DNA from: Membranipora membranacea
Taxonomy: Eukaryota > Bryozoa > Gymnolaemata > Cheilostomatida > Membraniporidae
Direction of reading: 5' to 3'
Length of the DNA: 64,000 bases
Assembly (NCBI GenBank): GCA_914767715.1
Contig: OU612068.1
Span: 21,328,001-21,392,000, forward strand
Part shown: positions 10,046-21,135 of the stretch, one piece after another
Layout: the number at the start of each line of letters is the position of its first letter
Position numbering within the stretch: position 1 is the stretch's first letter
Translations under genes and position numbers: made by a program
The notes under the pieces: model-generated
Told to the model about the DNA's origin: nothing
Database searches by the model: none
What the model saw: only the letters and a program-made list of their open reading frames with translations

Positions 10046-11699
10046 TTACTCTACTGGTTGTATCTGATGACTGTACAGGCGACGAACACAAATGTTGTAA
10101 ATTCATTCTGAATTGTTTATTTTTGTTCAAGACTATTCTACAGCCTTACTATATGTTATAGTGTTGTCTTAAAGTTTTACTTTGGATTCAACTGTCGTCT
10201 TAAATTTAATCAAAATAAATGTTCCATATTTAATGCTAAATATTATCATTATATATCATGATATTGATAGCATCTCTTTTGATATCCACTCATTTTTTCT
10301 TTCTACTCTCTACTCCTTCCCTTTATTCAATTATAGAAATTTGAACTCATGCTATGCCTTTTTTTACCATATGACAGTGTTTTATGATTTTGTTCATTGA
10401 TATATGGCTTCAGGTATACACCAGAGCTCTCCCACAACTTTCCTGTGCGCCATGGGCCTATGGCCCTCAATAACCAACAAGCCATCGATATCCTTAACAA
10501 AATCTACTATTTTCCCCAAAAAATTGATAGCAGCCCTGACTGCAGAATGAACATGTAGTCAGACAATGTTTCAGATTGGTCTCAATTGTATAGGTTTCCT
10601 TTATACAATAAACAAGTTTATAGAAGATGATACCCTTCCTCAGGAAAACATCTTGTTCAAGGATGGATTACTCCTTAATGGTAAAGCCTGCAAAATGATT
10701 TTCTCCATAATTCATTATTTATTGAACTCATGCTATTCAACAATTCTAGTGGTATGTTCGAGGGGGCTCAATACAAGAAAAGCATCAATGATATTATGAA
10801 GGACAAATGTGGTCGAAATAAGATTATCATGCTCAGGACCTGAATATTTTCTGCTGGATGGATTGATATGGCGACCAAGTAACATCAAATAATTGGTCAA
10901 GCATTGCAGCAGTACCAAACCTGGCTTTGTTGCAAATTCACCAATTCATTTTTAGATTTCTATACTTCATCAAAAACAGAAACAAAAGTGATTGAAAATT
11001 TGATGCCTGTGGCATGGGCCGAAAGAGAAATTATTTTTAAGTCTGATCAATAGCAAACTTTGGTACTTGGCCGGTTGATATTTCAGCCTACTGTATTCCA
11101 AGCACTGTATTCCAAGTATTCCAAGATTATTCTCTCAATCTGCTGTAAGCATCACCTTAATTAATTACCCTACCGGAACAAAGCAGTTAGGTCAAAAATA
11201 TTGGTAAATAGCAATCTTGAACCAGTGACTTAAGCCATGGTAATCCTCTGTCGAACAGTCATAACCACACTGAAAGTTGATTAATATTGATGTTAATTAA
11301 AACCATATGATCATATGGAAATCGTTATATATTCTCCATTGCATTGAAGCTTTTCAACCCTGTGGTTCAGCTAATTATTAATCACAGGTAAACACCTCTA
11401 TATTTATTTTGCCCTGTGTTATATACAAATCATGCTCTTGCTAGCTCCAAAAACCTACTTCAAAATGTGATACTTAACATGAATAGCCACTCAGAATGAA
11501 GCTAAAAAGAACTTTTAACAGGCCCGGGAAGACCACCAATCTAAATTTCCCCACTTTTTACTACACATTTCCACTGCACACATGGACACCATCGATGGCT
11601 ATAACTTCAAATTTCAATTTTCGAATTTCAATTTTTCACGCATTCAAAAATGATTCAATATATTTATATATTTCTTTTTGTTGGGCAGAAATTCAACAG

Positions 11700-12230
11700 G
11701 CCCGTCGCTGGAGAAATGTTGACGTTATACCTAGCACATTCAATGTCCCTGCGGCATAAACTGGCACAAATTCTTCAAGTTAAGTAAGTAAGGTGTATGG
11801 CAAGCTTAACGATCAAACAAATATTCTTTATCTATTCATGCAAATTCGAACACTTCTCTACGATCGGTCCAGATTAAGGCAGCTTTCATTTGCCAATAGT
11901 AGCTGAAAATGTGTGTTTTTCAACTTTAAACAAAATTTGAGGTAAGATTCTAAAAAATAAGATTGCTGACCTGATTTCAATGGTGTATTCAGTTTGTGTG
12001 TGGGACAAATAGCCAAGGCTCCACGACCCGGAAATATGAAGGGTGCTAAAGTTATAATACCTGGACTTTTCTTTGCACATACTGTTAATGCGGGCGTAAT
12101 TGCATGTTTGTTTAGTGCGAAAGTGACCTTAATTAAAACAGACGCTGACAGAGAACGAAGACCCCGCAGAGCCGAACTGTTTGAAATTGCTCCTCCATAT
12201 GAGGAAGGTTTGAAGCAAATCTGTTCTTGA
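11700..12230 (+). CDS. Two candidate exons of an unrecognised gene (unit 1, open)
   Basis: Candidate exon d (11,700-11,783) follows AACAG and ends before GTAAGT; in frame it reads PVAGEMLTLYLAHSMSLRHK. Candidate exon e (11,993-12,230) follows TTCAG, joins d in matching phase 2, reads VGQIAKAPRPGN and KVTLIKTDADRERR, and ends in a TGA. In unit 2 exon d keeps its frame, but exon e has TAG immediately after the same acceptor. No upstream start exon was identified and no family recognised. The part around VTLIKTDAD is shared with the terminal-exon cassettes downstream, so this could be a fused or rearranged member of that repeat family. Confidence 0.35.
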
Positions 12231-12295
12231 TCCAAGCCTTTTTGTTGATTTTATGAATTTTCAAGTCAGCATAATCACCCACCAGTTGGTTTCTG

Positions 12296-12400
12296 GAATT
12301 CAGTATTCGGGACTTTATGGGCTTGAACTGGACGGAGTTTGATATAATTCAAACGGACTATGTATTTATGAATGCTGCTGTTATTTTAGTGAAAAAGTGA
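12296..12400 (+). pseudogene. Degenerate terminal-exon cassette copy (U2, unit 1)
   Basis: Homologous to the cassette at 12,600-12,722: it shares ATGGGCTTGAAC, the segment coding for a DYVF-like stretch, and the GTGAAAAAGTGA end. Where the intact cassette has the acceptor TTTCAG, this copy has TTTCTG, so the splice site is gone. Unit 1 also lacks 13 bp seen in unit 2. The open frame (MGLNWTEFD) superficially recalls a death-fold helix but does not follow the cassette's frame. Confidence 0.5.
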
Positions 12401-12599
12401 CCCTAATCAAAACAGACGCTGACAGAAAAGAGCCAAAGGTTCTCAGATTTATGACCAGCCTGTGTTGCTCCTCAGGATTAGTTTGGTTTGAAGCACATCT
12501 ATTTTTTAGTCCGGACTAAAATAAACAATGGGGTCCCCCCCCCCTTTGTAAATTTTATGAGTTTTCAACTCAGAATAATTACTCACAAGTTTATTTCAG

Positions 12600-12722
12600 G
12601 ATTTCAATGTTCTGGATTGTGAACGAGGTCTACATGGGCTTGAACTTGAGTTTCATATAGTTCCATCAGACGTTGTATTTCTCAAAGCTGGCATATGGCA
12701 TGTTAATTTTGTGCAAAAATGA
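12600..12722 (+). CDS. Putative terminal exon cassette (U3, unit 1), 40 codons
   Basis: After a good acceptor (TTTATTTCAG) the phase-0 frame is open for 40 codons, begins DFNVLDCERG and ends HVNFVQK-stop. The unit 2 copy (33,651-33,773) differs at only two bases, one synonymous and one giving Gly to Val. A third diverged copy is at 45,740-45,857. Phase 0 matches the donor of exon 3 of the orphan gene, so it could serve as an alternative last exon in place of VYEELKGCIQQF. No domain family recognised. Confidence 0.4.
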   Translation, partial: DFNVLDCERGLHGLELEFHIVPSDVVFLKAGIWHVNFVQK

Positions 12723-13583
12723 CCCTCATCAAAACAGATGCTGACGGAACTGATACGGCACAAAAATTAATCACTGTCCGTGTTCGTCTCGAACAGTTAT
12801 ACACTTGACTTACCTCCTCAGCATGTCACTGATCTAATTCATGCTTTTTAAATATCAGATTAAACATATATAATATATCATTGTATCTTTTTTGGTTGCT
12901 TACACATTTCACTTTTGTTTACTCAATGCGTACTTAAAAAAACGGGTAGTCGAAATATTATCGTCAAACAAAGCATTCTCGACACAACTCTTCCCATAGA
13001 TCTTGCAAAACAAAATAACATTGTATAGCGAGAAGAGACGCATTATTTGTAATAAAGTTTGCACTACGCAACTAACAGCAGAATACCTCTCTGGGTATAT
13101 GCTCAGCATTTGAAAAGTAGCTATGGTTATTTTAGACCTCTGACTAATTGACTAGAATGGACAAACATCGTACATCAAATATTTAGACACATATTTACCT
13201 GCCAGACCTGTTGTGGCTAACACCTGAAATCTCATTTCACTATTGAAACCTGAGTCCATAATTACCTGACATTATGTAGAATAAACAGTCTAAAGCTTGA
13301 TTCTGGTATTTGAGTGACTTCAACTAACTATTTGGGGAGGTTTATGGAGCATAAATTCAGGTTAATAACTGAAGTTTAAATGATTCGAAAAGAAAAGATT
13401 TTAGGCAACCAGTCTAGGGAGGGTGGGAAAGTCTCAGTCAATGCGTACAGTTTAGTCGGTAGGGTTGTCTACTAATTCTATCAGGGCACACAATTCCCAT
13501 CTGATTTTCATACTGTATTATTGAAATTTATTTAATTGTGACTATCAATATATTCTAATAAAAACTATGCTTTATTTTTGCAG

Positions 13584-13618
13584 ATTTTTTTGCTAGGACT
13601 GGTATCCATCCATTTTAA
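13584..13618 (+). CDS. Very short putative terminal exon (TGIHPF-stop)
   Basis: A strong polypyrimidine/CAG acceptor precedes a frame that reads F-F-A-R-T-G-I-H-P-F and stops. The same acceptor, frame and stop are kept in unit 2 (34,634-34,668, FFDRTGIHPF) and in the diverged third unit (37,884-37,918, FVAWTGIDPF). Differences among the copies change amino acids without breaking the frame. Too short to be sure; could be the end of an unseen transcript. Confidence 0.3.
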
Positions 13619-14222
13619 TTGAGACAGAGTCACCATCATTCACTTGTATAATTATCTTAGCATTTATATTTCCCGCAGAATCTTTATCTATACTGTTGAG
13701 CCGCCAAACTATTCAATACTTACCCTACCATTTCAATTAGAGCCTGCATGTTGGGCATACAAGGATCAAGGTCGCGCATACATTATTTCACAGAGAACTT
13801 TGTCTCCAGCATGGAGACCTTACTACGACTGGAATGTCATACCATATAAGATAGAGATGAGCATGATAAGACCACCGCCACCAAGGCTGCTCACTGATTG
13901 TTATTTCTACTCCCATATACTGTTGAAAATGGTACAAAATAGATTTTATTTAATTAAAATAACATCACCAAACTCAAAATTTTCCACAACTTCATACAGA
14001 TTAAAAAATACTATTATTTTTAGAACTTTCTTTACCATACTATGTACATTTTTTAATATATATAGTTTTTGATATTATACACATATTTTGAATGTTCATA
14101 TTTAAAATTCTTTTTTTTTTCAAAACATTATATTCATTTTAGAATTTACGCTTATTGTTTATTATGTATCTGGTGATGGCTAATACCGTTCTAATTATAC
14201 CAAATAACAACTACACACAATT

Positions 14223-14268
14223 TCTAGATTATTCTATTCTAAAATGAATATAAATAGAATAATCTAGA
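14223..14268. repeat. Perfect 16-bp inverted repeat unique to unit 1
   Basis: TCTAGATTATTCTATT (14,223-14,238) and its exact complement (14,253-14,268) flank a 14-base loop. The right arm has a counterpart in the third unit near 38,615 (AGAATAATCTAGA), whereas the left arm does not, suggesting it was created by copying the right arm. Confidence 0.8.
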
Positions 14269-15061
14269 TATAGCAAATAGTTTCTTGTGTTTCATTCACC
14301 TTTTTGTAGATTTTATTTTGTTTGAAACACCACCAAACTCAAACTGCCCCAAAATTCCATACAGATTACAATACTGTATATTTTCTACTGAACTTTCTAT
14401 TTTTTTTTAATTACATCATTTTTCATATAATTTTTACAATTATCCATATTTAATATCAATATTTATCACACACAGTTATCTGCATATTAATTTGTATATA
14501 CTTATTATTCATTATGAATCTATTAAGTGATGGCTATTACAGCTCCCATAATGCCATAGAACAATTACACACAATATCATGTTACAATCTTGAACATAAT
14601 AATGTGGATCATATCTTTTCAAGATCTCAGAAATGATCAACAGGCACAAAAATTGAATAATCCAAAGGATGAGGAAATATACTGTCATCGATGCTTACTT
14701 CGGGAGAACAGCATTCCCTTTCTCAAATGAACTCCTCATTTCAAAAATCGGACTTGTCTCAAAATAACTTTCTTGGACTAATTATTTTGTCCAATGATCT
14801 TGTTATGCATTCTACAGTTATTGAGCTGTTGATTTGGACAGCTCATCTTCAGTGATGACTTTTCTCCTTCTCCCAAAAACCATGAAGCCACAGGCTGAAG
14901 CACTGTGGTTCACAATCAGCTCAGATGTCACAGGTCTTTTGCTGCCTGTTGAATCTTTCAGACAGCTCAGCATGGATTAATTTTTTGTTGATTTTGATCT
15001 AGTGACGTTTCATAACTCTTCTAATCTCATCAATCATCAATTTAAATCCATAGTGTTCAGC

Positions 15062-18015
15062 AGACGACAGGATGGAGCCGCCTCAAGATGGTGGTAAAGC
15101 TTGGCAATCGACTGCTGACTGCTGACTTTTGTCTTCATACCATTGAAATGCTGCAAAAATCAGCTTCAACATCAACTTTACACTAACCAACCTTGGCCAT
15201 TCAAAGATCTCCCTATGTTTATTAGGATGCCTAAATACAACAACATACTCTTTTCGTATTCGATACAGACATTAGCCTGCCTTGACAATTTTCTGTCGTG
15301 TGGGGGTAGTTTTGTCCTTGATTTTAATGAGTAGACAACAACTCACTCCTTCTTATACCTAGGTATTTTCATTTTATTAAGATCTAATTTATCTCAAGAT
15401 TGAATATTGTTTTCTCCAGATTTTAAGAGGGGACAACTACTCTTATCGACAGCTGGTTCGCAAGAGTTGACAAGCTTAGTTCCTCTCACACCCCCCCTCC
15501 CCCTCCCCCTCCAAAACAAAGCTTGTCAAGACAGGATAACGAAACATGTACTACTCAAAATTTGAACCGATCAATTATTTGGAGCAAAGTTGAAGCAGAG
15601 TGAGGGGATAAAAATACTAGCTGACACTCAGTACATGTTTGTTCCCTCTGTGAATGCGGATGAATACCTAAAGAGCTGCGTATCACGCTGCACACCTTGA
15701 TACCAATCTTTCGCAATAGCACTCCGCCACCACAGTGGGAACAAACATGTTTAGCTTACATTTAATTTTCTACGGCAGAGTGAATATGGAACTACAAGCT
15801 AACTCACCCATTGATGGTCAGTTGACACAATATGCCCTCCATCTCTCATACTTCGTAGGCTTTGCCATGGCCTCCGACTGATGAAGTTTCCAGGGTCATT
15901 AATAGGTTCTCAGGTAGAGTGCCATTCCACCATTCAAAGCAGATTTTGTTGGGTTTATACGGACATACTGAAATTAAAATAACGTCCAGCGGGAGCATGC
16001 GAGACACACATGTCACAGAGAGAATTATGAGCAATTGTAGTCAGTGGACAGGCATATGGTAACTGTAAATTGCTGAACAGGCTGAACGGACTGAACAGCT
16101 GAACAGAAATTCTCAGACTAAAATTATCATTTGTAGTCATTTCTCTGGGTGACTATCACTTCTCAAACATATTCCTCTTAACCAAATGATTTGATAAGTC
16201 ATTAAGTTCCTGTTGGCACCTAATATAACCAATTTAGGGCAAGCAAATGAAGCAATCAATGTGCCATTTCTGACCAAATCTGATGGTGTTCTGGAAATTG
16301 GACACCAGAAACATTATCCAGCTCAACCTTCCATCTAGCCAGTCTTAACAAGCTTTGTTTATAGGGGGAGGGGGGCTACTTTCCATCCATTCACTAGTAG
16401 TGTAACAACGAAAAAATTACTGTGAATAAAATTGAAAGAAACCAAGGTGAATGCAAACTTAAAATAAATAATTTAATGAGAAGAATATAAAGAATTGTCC
16501 ATGCTTATGCAAAATTAGCCAATCATGTAAAGAATCAAACAAATAGTAGTCTGAGAAATTCTGTTCAGCTGTTCAGCATTCTGCGCATGCTCAGCTCTGG
16601 GCATGAGCTGATCTCTGCAAAATTGAGTCTCGGAATTCCGAAGCCATCTGATTGGCTACCTGCTCTGGTGACATATTCCCCAAATTTTGATTGACAGTTT
16701 ATGCAGGGGATATCACGATATCCCCTTTTTAAAGTTACATTCAGAACCCAAGCTAAACTCATTGCTCTTGCACATGCGCAAATTCAAGTCACGCATGATG
16801 CATACTTAGCCTTACGACACCTGTTTTGTGGTAATGATAACCTAGTTTATCAGTGATCTACATGCCCAGTCAGATCACGAGAGTCAGTATGGCTGTTCAG
16901 TCTGTTCAGTCTGTTCAGCAATTTACAGTTACCCGACAGGCATAGCATTATTATATACTTTGATACTAACTTAAACGCAACTAGTAACATGACTTACATG
17001 GGATGAAATGAGCGCAAACTGATCTTAGACGACATTGTGCATTGCATAACTTCACTGTCTCTAAGTGGTGACAGCTACCCAATCCCAATACACCAATAAA
17101 CAGTATTAATTGGCCTTTGTTATACCGTAAGGTACCCATTGCTAGGATTGGGCAGTAAAACTCAAACTCTTCTTCAGAAGTGGCAAAATAATTAACTATA
17201 GCAGAATTATCTTAGTGAAGATGCTAGAACTCACTCACCAGTACCTAACAACATGCTCATCACTACTCATCACTATACACTCGACCATCTTTTAATATAT
17301 TTCAATATTAGGATTATAACATTATCCTTGAACGAACTTATAAATAAAAGTAAAAAATTGTACCGAAAAAAAATGTCATACCAGTCATTTAGCTAAATTT
17401 TATTTTGTTTACCGCTATCATATTGTTTTTCATAATATGCCCACAAACAGACCAACAAACTCGTATTCAACATTATGCCTGCAAATATAGGCGATTTCAT
17501 TTTTCTTCGTTTAATCTCAAATAAAGATTTAACTAACTAACTAGAATGATATCATTTGCAAGTGAATCCGCCATTGTGATGTTCTTACCAAGCATCGATT
17601 AGCAGCTGAATAGTGTGATTTCTCTTGGCTTCTCAAGTTTCAGAAGAATAAAAATACCCACACTATTTTTGTATCAGAAGTCTTCCCCTTGTTGAAGTTG
17701 CAAACACTCTGCAAGTTATTACATGAATATGATTGTATAGTAGATGGGCTTACAAGACCAACGCAACAGTAATTCTTCAATGTTAACATCTTTCTTATCC
17801 AACTAATGAACAAAGGTAGGCACTCTCGTTAAAAACAAGGTGCCAAAACCAGTGCAATATCGCAGCAGCTGACTAAGGTCACTAAACTTGCTTTCCATTT
17901 CATGGCATTGCTGATCAAAAATATTATGACATTGAGACTTTCCATTGTGTATCGCTCTGCTCTCATTCCAATGACATCATGAAGATTTGTTTGCTAACCA
18001 CAGAGTTGTCCTCCT
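15062..18015. repeat. Duplicated tail block T, unit 1 copy
   Basis: Diverged but colinear with 43,108-45,056: shared anchors include GGATGGAGYMGCCTCAAG at the start, a C-rich tract near 15,490, TAACTCACCCATTGAT at 15,803 and CTTTCCATTTCATGGCATTG near 17,890. The 878-bp transposon at 16,057 is missing from the other copy. No exon conserved between the two copies was found. Confidence 0.8.
16057..16934. mobile_element. 878-bp non-autonomous element with inverted termini and 10-bp target duplication
   Basis: Termini GGTAACTGTAAATTGCTGAA and its inverted copy at 16,899-16,934 are rich in CTGAACAG repeats. The direct repeat GACAGGCATA flanks both sides (16,047-16,056 and 16,935-16,944). An inner inverted pair (around 16,095-16,121 and 16,551-16,577) suggests a composite or nested palindrome. 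The paralogous region near 44,440 has no element. There is no transposase ORF. A 9-10 bp target duplication fits Mutator-like elements, but superfamily assignment is inference. Confidence 0.75.
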
Positions 18016-18895
18016 CCGCAAGACAGTTTACTTGTTTCCCAATGTCTATGTACAGAAAACAATGTTCGAATTTTAGGGGGGGGGGGATGCAAGGGGATGG
18101 TGTCCCCTTCCTACTATGTCTATGGAAATGCATCCCCCTATATATCATAAAGAGTGTTTTACAAAATATGGCTAAAATTGACGCATTCTCATTTGTAACC
18201 ACAGTGCCCCGGAGGCTGGGGCCCCCTGCCTCATATTTTCCACATCTAACACTGACTGTAATATTGAAGCAGCTTTATGAAAAAAAGATTGCATTGCGAG
18301 CCCTTAACGGCTTCTGAGTGAGTTTCATGGCTTGGCTAAATTATAAATGCATGATTAAAAGGCAGCAGTGATTCTCTAGCATTGGTGGCATGAAGCTTGA
18401 AAAGTAGTGAACATTGATGCGGGAAAGCAGTATATGAAGATAACAGATAGACACAATAAATCTCAGATCAAGTAGCCCCTAGTGAGCAGGTAAAAAAAAT
18501 GCAAAAACACATGGATACATACTAGTATAGCAATACGGTAGTGTTGATAGCTGAAGTCTTAACTTTAGTTTTGTTTTGTTGAGATTGTCTCCCCATTAAG
18601 TATAATTTAGGCTGATACGCTTTTAACCTTGGGAACTGGTGAGATCGCACAACAAACCAGCCACGTAGGTGCTAAGAAACACGTATATTACCCACTATCA
18701 ATAAAGAGCTGGATGTCAGATGATGGAATTATTGTTATGCTGGGATAATCGATAATTAATCACAGGTTTGCACCTAGACAGGAAAAGGCCGGCTGATATT
18801 TTATTTAAATTGAGAGCCACACCCATGGATTTAATACTAATGGATATCAGGGGCTCAAATTTTTTATGTTTTATTTTTGTACTATGAAATGACTA

Positions 18896-18965
18896 GCGTC
18901 GGTGGTGTAAAGGTTCGCATTGTTGCCTTCCAAGCAATAGATCCGGGTCTATTCCGGCTGACGCA
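18896..18965 (+). repeat. tRNA-Gly(TCC)-derived SINE head, unit 2 copy
   Basis: Same tRNA-like sequence as at 809-878, differing by one base near box A (TTCGCA instead of TTTGCA, closer to a normal tRNA). The T-arm deletion is shared, so both descend from one insertion. Confidence 0.7.
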
Positions 18966-20684
18966 CAGTTTTACCTTAACAGAACTCAGCTCCCATATTC
19001 CTGGGTTTAACAAAGAACCCCTAAAGTCTTGATTGGACATGCTGGTTCCTATTGAAAAGAAATTGACATTTCAAATAGTCAAGAACATACCATATACAAA
19101 CGTATTGGCGTCCATTGACAATAATGCCGACTTGAAAGTTTTTAAAGATTTAAAACTTGTAATGTTCGTTTTGAGCAGAGTCCAAGTCATGGTGGTAGTT
19201 TTTAGTTGATGTACTAGGTATTTTCCAATGTTATCTGTGAAACACCTATCAGAAAAGGAGACAATTCATAAAATTATGATGACTGTACAGATGTACTATA
19301 AGAATGATCATGGACCTGCTCAGTTTCGTAGTTGTGATCTGTTTAGACAGGAACACACAACTCCGTTGATCTGAAACTAAACAGCTACAGAGGAAAATGT
19401 CCACACTCTGCCCAGGTTACTGGGAGTGGGGATTAATTACTAATCACGTTTTGAACAGATCCAACACTTGTTGGAAGGTGGATAAAACTGGAAGGCCACT
19501 ACTAGCAATCCAGTCAGAATTAAAAACACTTAAATTACAAATTGAATGTGTTACAGAAACAATTTATATAACAGATATCCGGTGGCATAGAACTATAGAA
19601 TGGAAATGGGAAAGTCGCACAACAAAGACACAGGTTTTTCCATATGATTAGAGCAATGCATCATTCAGTGTATGACTTGCATTTAAGCGTGAGCTTAGCT
19701 CTAATCCTTGGCCGTCAAGTTTAAAACTCTTTTCTGTTAAACCCGGGAATATGGGCGCTGGCATTTACTGCCGCTGAGTCTAGATGAGGATGAAACTGTG
19801 CATCAGCCGGGAATCAAATCCGGATCTACTGATTGAAAGGCAACAATGCATAGTAGCATTTCATAATTAACCACTTTCCCAACGTGGAAAGTGGTTGATA
19901 ATGAAAATGTACTACCAGCTATCCCAACACTGTTTAAGCGCCTAAACTATGAGTGGCCTTGCCATCTGGCTAGTTGTTTGCATGAAAATGAAATGGAGGT
20001 GGGAGAGAAATCTTGCAGATGCGATAATAAGGCCCTGTTACAGTATTAAAGAGATCAGAGGTAAAGTGACCTGGGTCTTGTTGGGCATGTAGGATTTAAG
20101 CTACTACTAATGCATCAGTTCATCCTTCAACCTAATACTTGATGGTGTCATTATTTTATTCTATAGCCTCTTGCTTCGAAGCCTTAGCCCCTAGACTTTT
20201 GCACCCCCCCCCCCCCCAAGGGAATAAGTTAGTGCAAATGAGTTCACAAACAATAAAAAAAAATGTTGTTTAGGGTCTGATGTGCTGAATCAAATTTATT
20301 GTAATTTATAAATGTAGTAGGTAGATAAACAAGAATGAATTTAAGGCAGGTGGGTCTCTTCAGGGTGTGAGATGTCATCAGTTGAGTCTCTGTCATCATT
20401 ATTTACTTGGAACCGCTGTAAATATACCAACAATCATGAATAAATTACTACATGTCAGTCTCGTAGCTCGGCCTGATAAGAGGTCAAACATCTTTTCTGG
20501 AACAGTAAATGGAAATGTCAGAGATGCTGGCAATCTGCGAACAGAGCTTCCCTTCAATCTGATAAACTTGAGTAAAGTATGCAACAAACTCATGTATAGA
20601 AATAGTTGAAATCTGATCACAAAATAGTCATTTATGACATGTTCAACAGAATCTGTGATAGACAGCAAACAGAGAAGCACTTAC

Positions 20685-20910
20685 CATCCTATTAATGTGA
20701 CGCTGCAACAATGGAATCTGACATGATTGACAGATGTGTCGTCACCGTCACCCTGGTCAGGTTCTACTTGAGCATTAACTCCACAGACATAACTATCAGC
20801 TGGGCAGTAACTATCAGCTGCCCAGGTTCCTTTCTCACCAGCATGGGGGTCCTCCCTGCTCACTTCTCCAGCTCCGTCTGAGTTCTTACAGTGCATCTTC
20901 ATATTGTTCA
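20685..20910 (-). pseudogene. Orphan third exon of the VMO1-like gene (truncated duplicate)
   Basis: Equivalent to VMO1 exon 3 at 2,599-2,824, with acceptor, donor and frame intact. I count six base differences, four of them amino-acid changes (including a Gly-Leu to Asp-Pro pair before the repeat core); VEPDQGDGDDTSVNHVRFHCC is unchanged. Exons 1 and 2, with the signal peptide, are absent because the duplication ends at 21,135. Unless it is captured by another transcript, it cannot give a secreted VMO protein. Confidence 0.8.
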
Positions 20911-20937
20911 CTGTGAGAATTTTAAATGTATAATATT

Positions 20938-21007
20938 CACAATGTGTCACAACGTGTCAGAGTCATAATGTGTCACAATGTGTCACAATGTGTCACAATG
21001 TGTCACA
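20938..21007 (+). repeat. 10-bp tandem repeat (AATGTGTCAC), unit 2
   Basis: Same array as 2,851-2,912 with one additional AATGTGTCAC unit. Confidence 0.85.
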
Positions 21008-21135
21008 GCAAGTCAGCATTGAACAATAAATATTTCAGCCGTGGGAACATCATGGTCAAAAAGATGCATGATACCCATTTTAAATTAATAATATACACTT
21101 TATTGTATACCTATATTGTAAAAGATAAGTCCGGG

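Larger units (their letters stand above)
7888..15045. repeat. Segmental duplication block 2, unit 1 copy
   Basis: Colinear with 28,890-35,545 over nearly its full length, and from about 12,950 onward also with the more diverged third copy 37,262-39,412. The three-way alignment lets insertions and deletions be polarised. It carries the broken copy of the orphan gene and several small candidate exons. Beyond 14,100 it is very AT-rich and shows no exon. Confidence 0.93.
18088..21135. repeat. Segmental duplication block 1, unit 2 copy
   Basis: Begins right after a poly-G tract (18,076-18,086) and matches 1-3,040 at an offset of about 18,086. The similarity breaks at 21,135, inside what is VMO1 intron 2 in unit 1, so exons 1 and 2 of that gene are not included. 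Confidence 0.95.

Noticed and set aside
10414-10850. Possible exons between the orphan gene and exon d (YTPELSHNFPVRHGP; FIEDDTLPQENILFKDG; MFEGAQYKKSINDIMKD)
   Set aside because: Each looks briefly coding, but their phases do not connect to one another or to neighbours, and a 2-bp indel between units shifts the first. They may be fossil exons; not supported enough to list.
12296-12400. Death-domain-like helix (MGLNWTEFDIIQTDY)
   Set aside because: The resemblance covers about 15 residues, arises only after a 13-bp deletion peculiar to unit 1, and is out of the cassette's own frame.
13000-13112. Frame SSNKAF/IIKQSILDTTLP shared by the three block 2 copies
   Set aside because: Two competing frames are each open in only some copies, and no acceptor with matching phase is clear.
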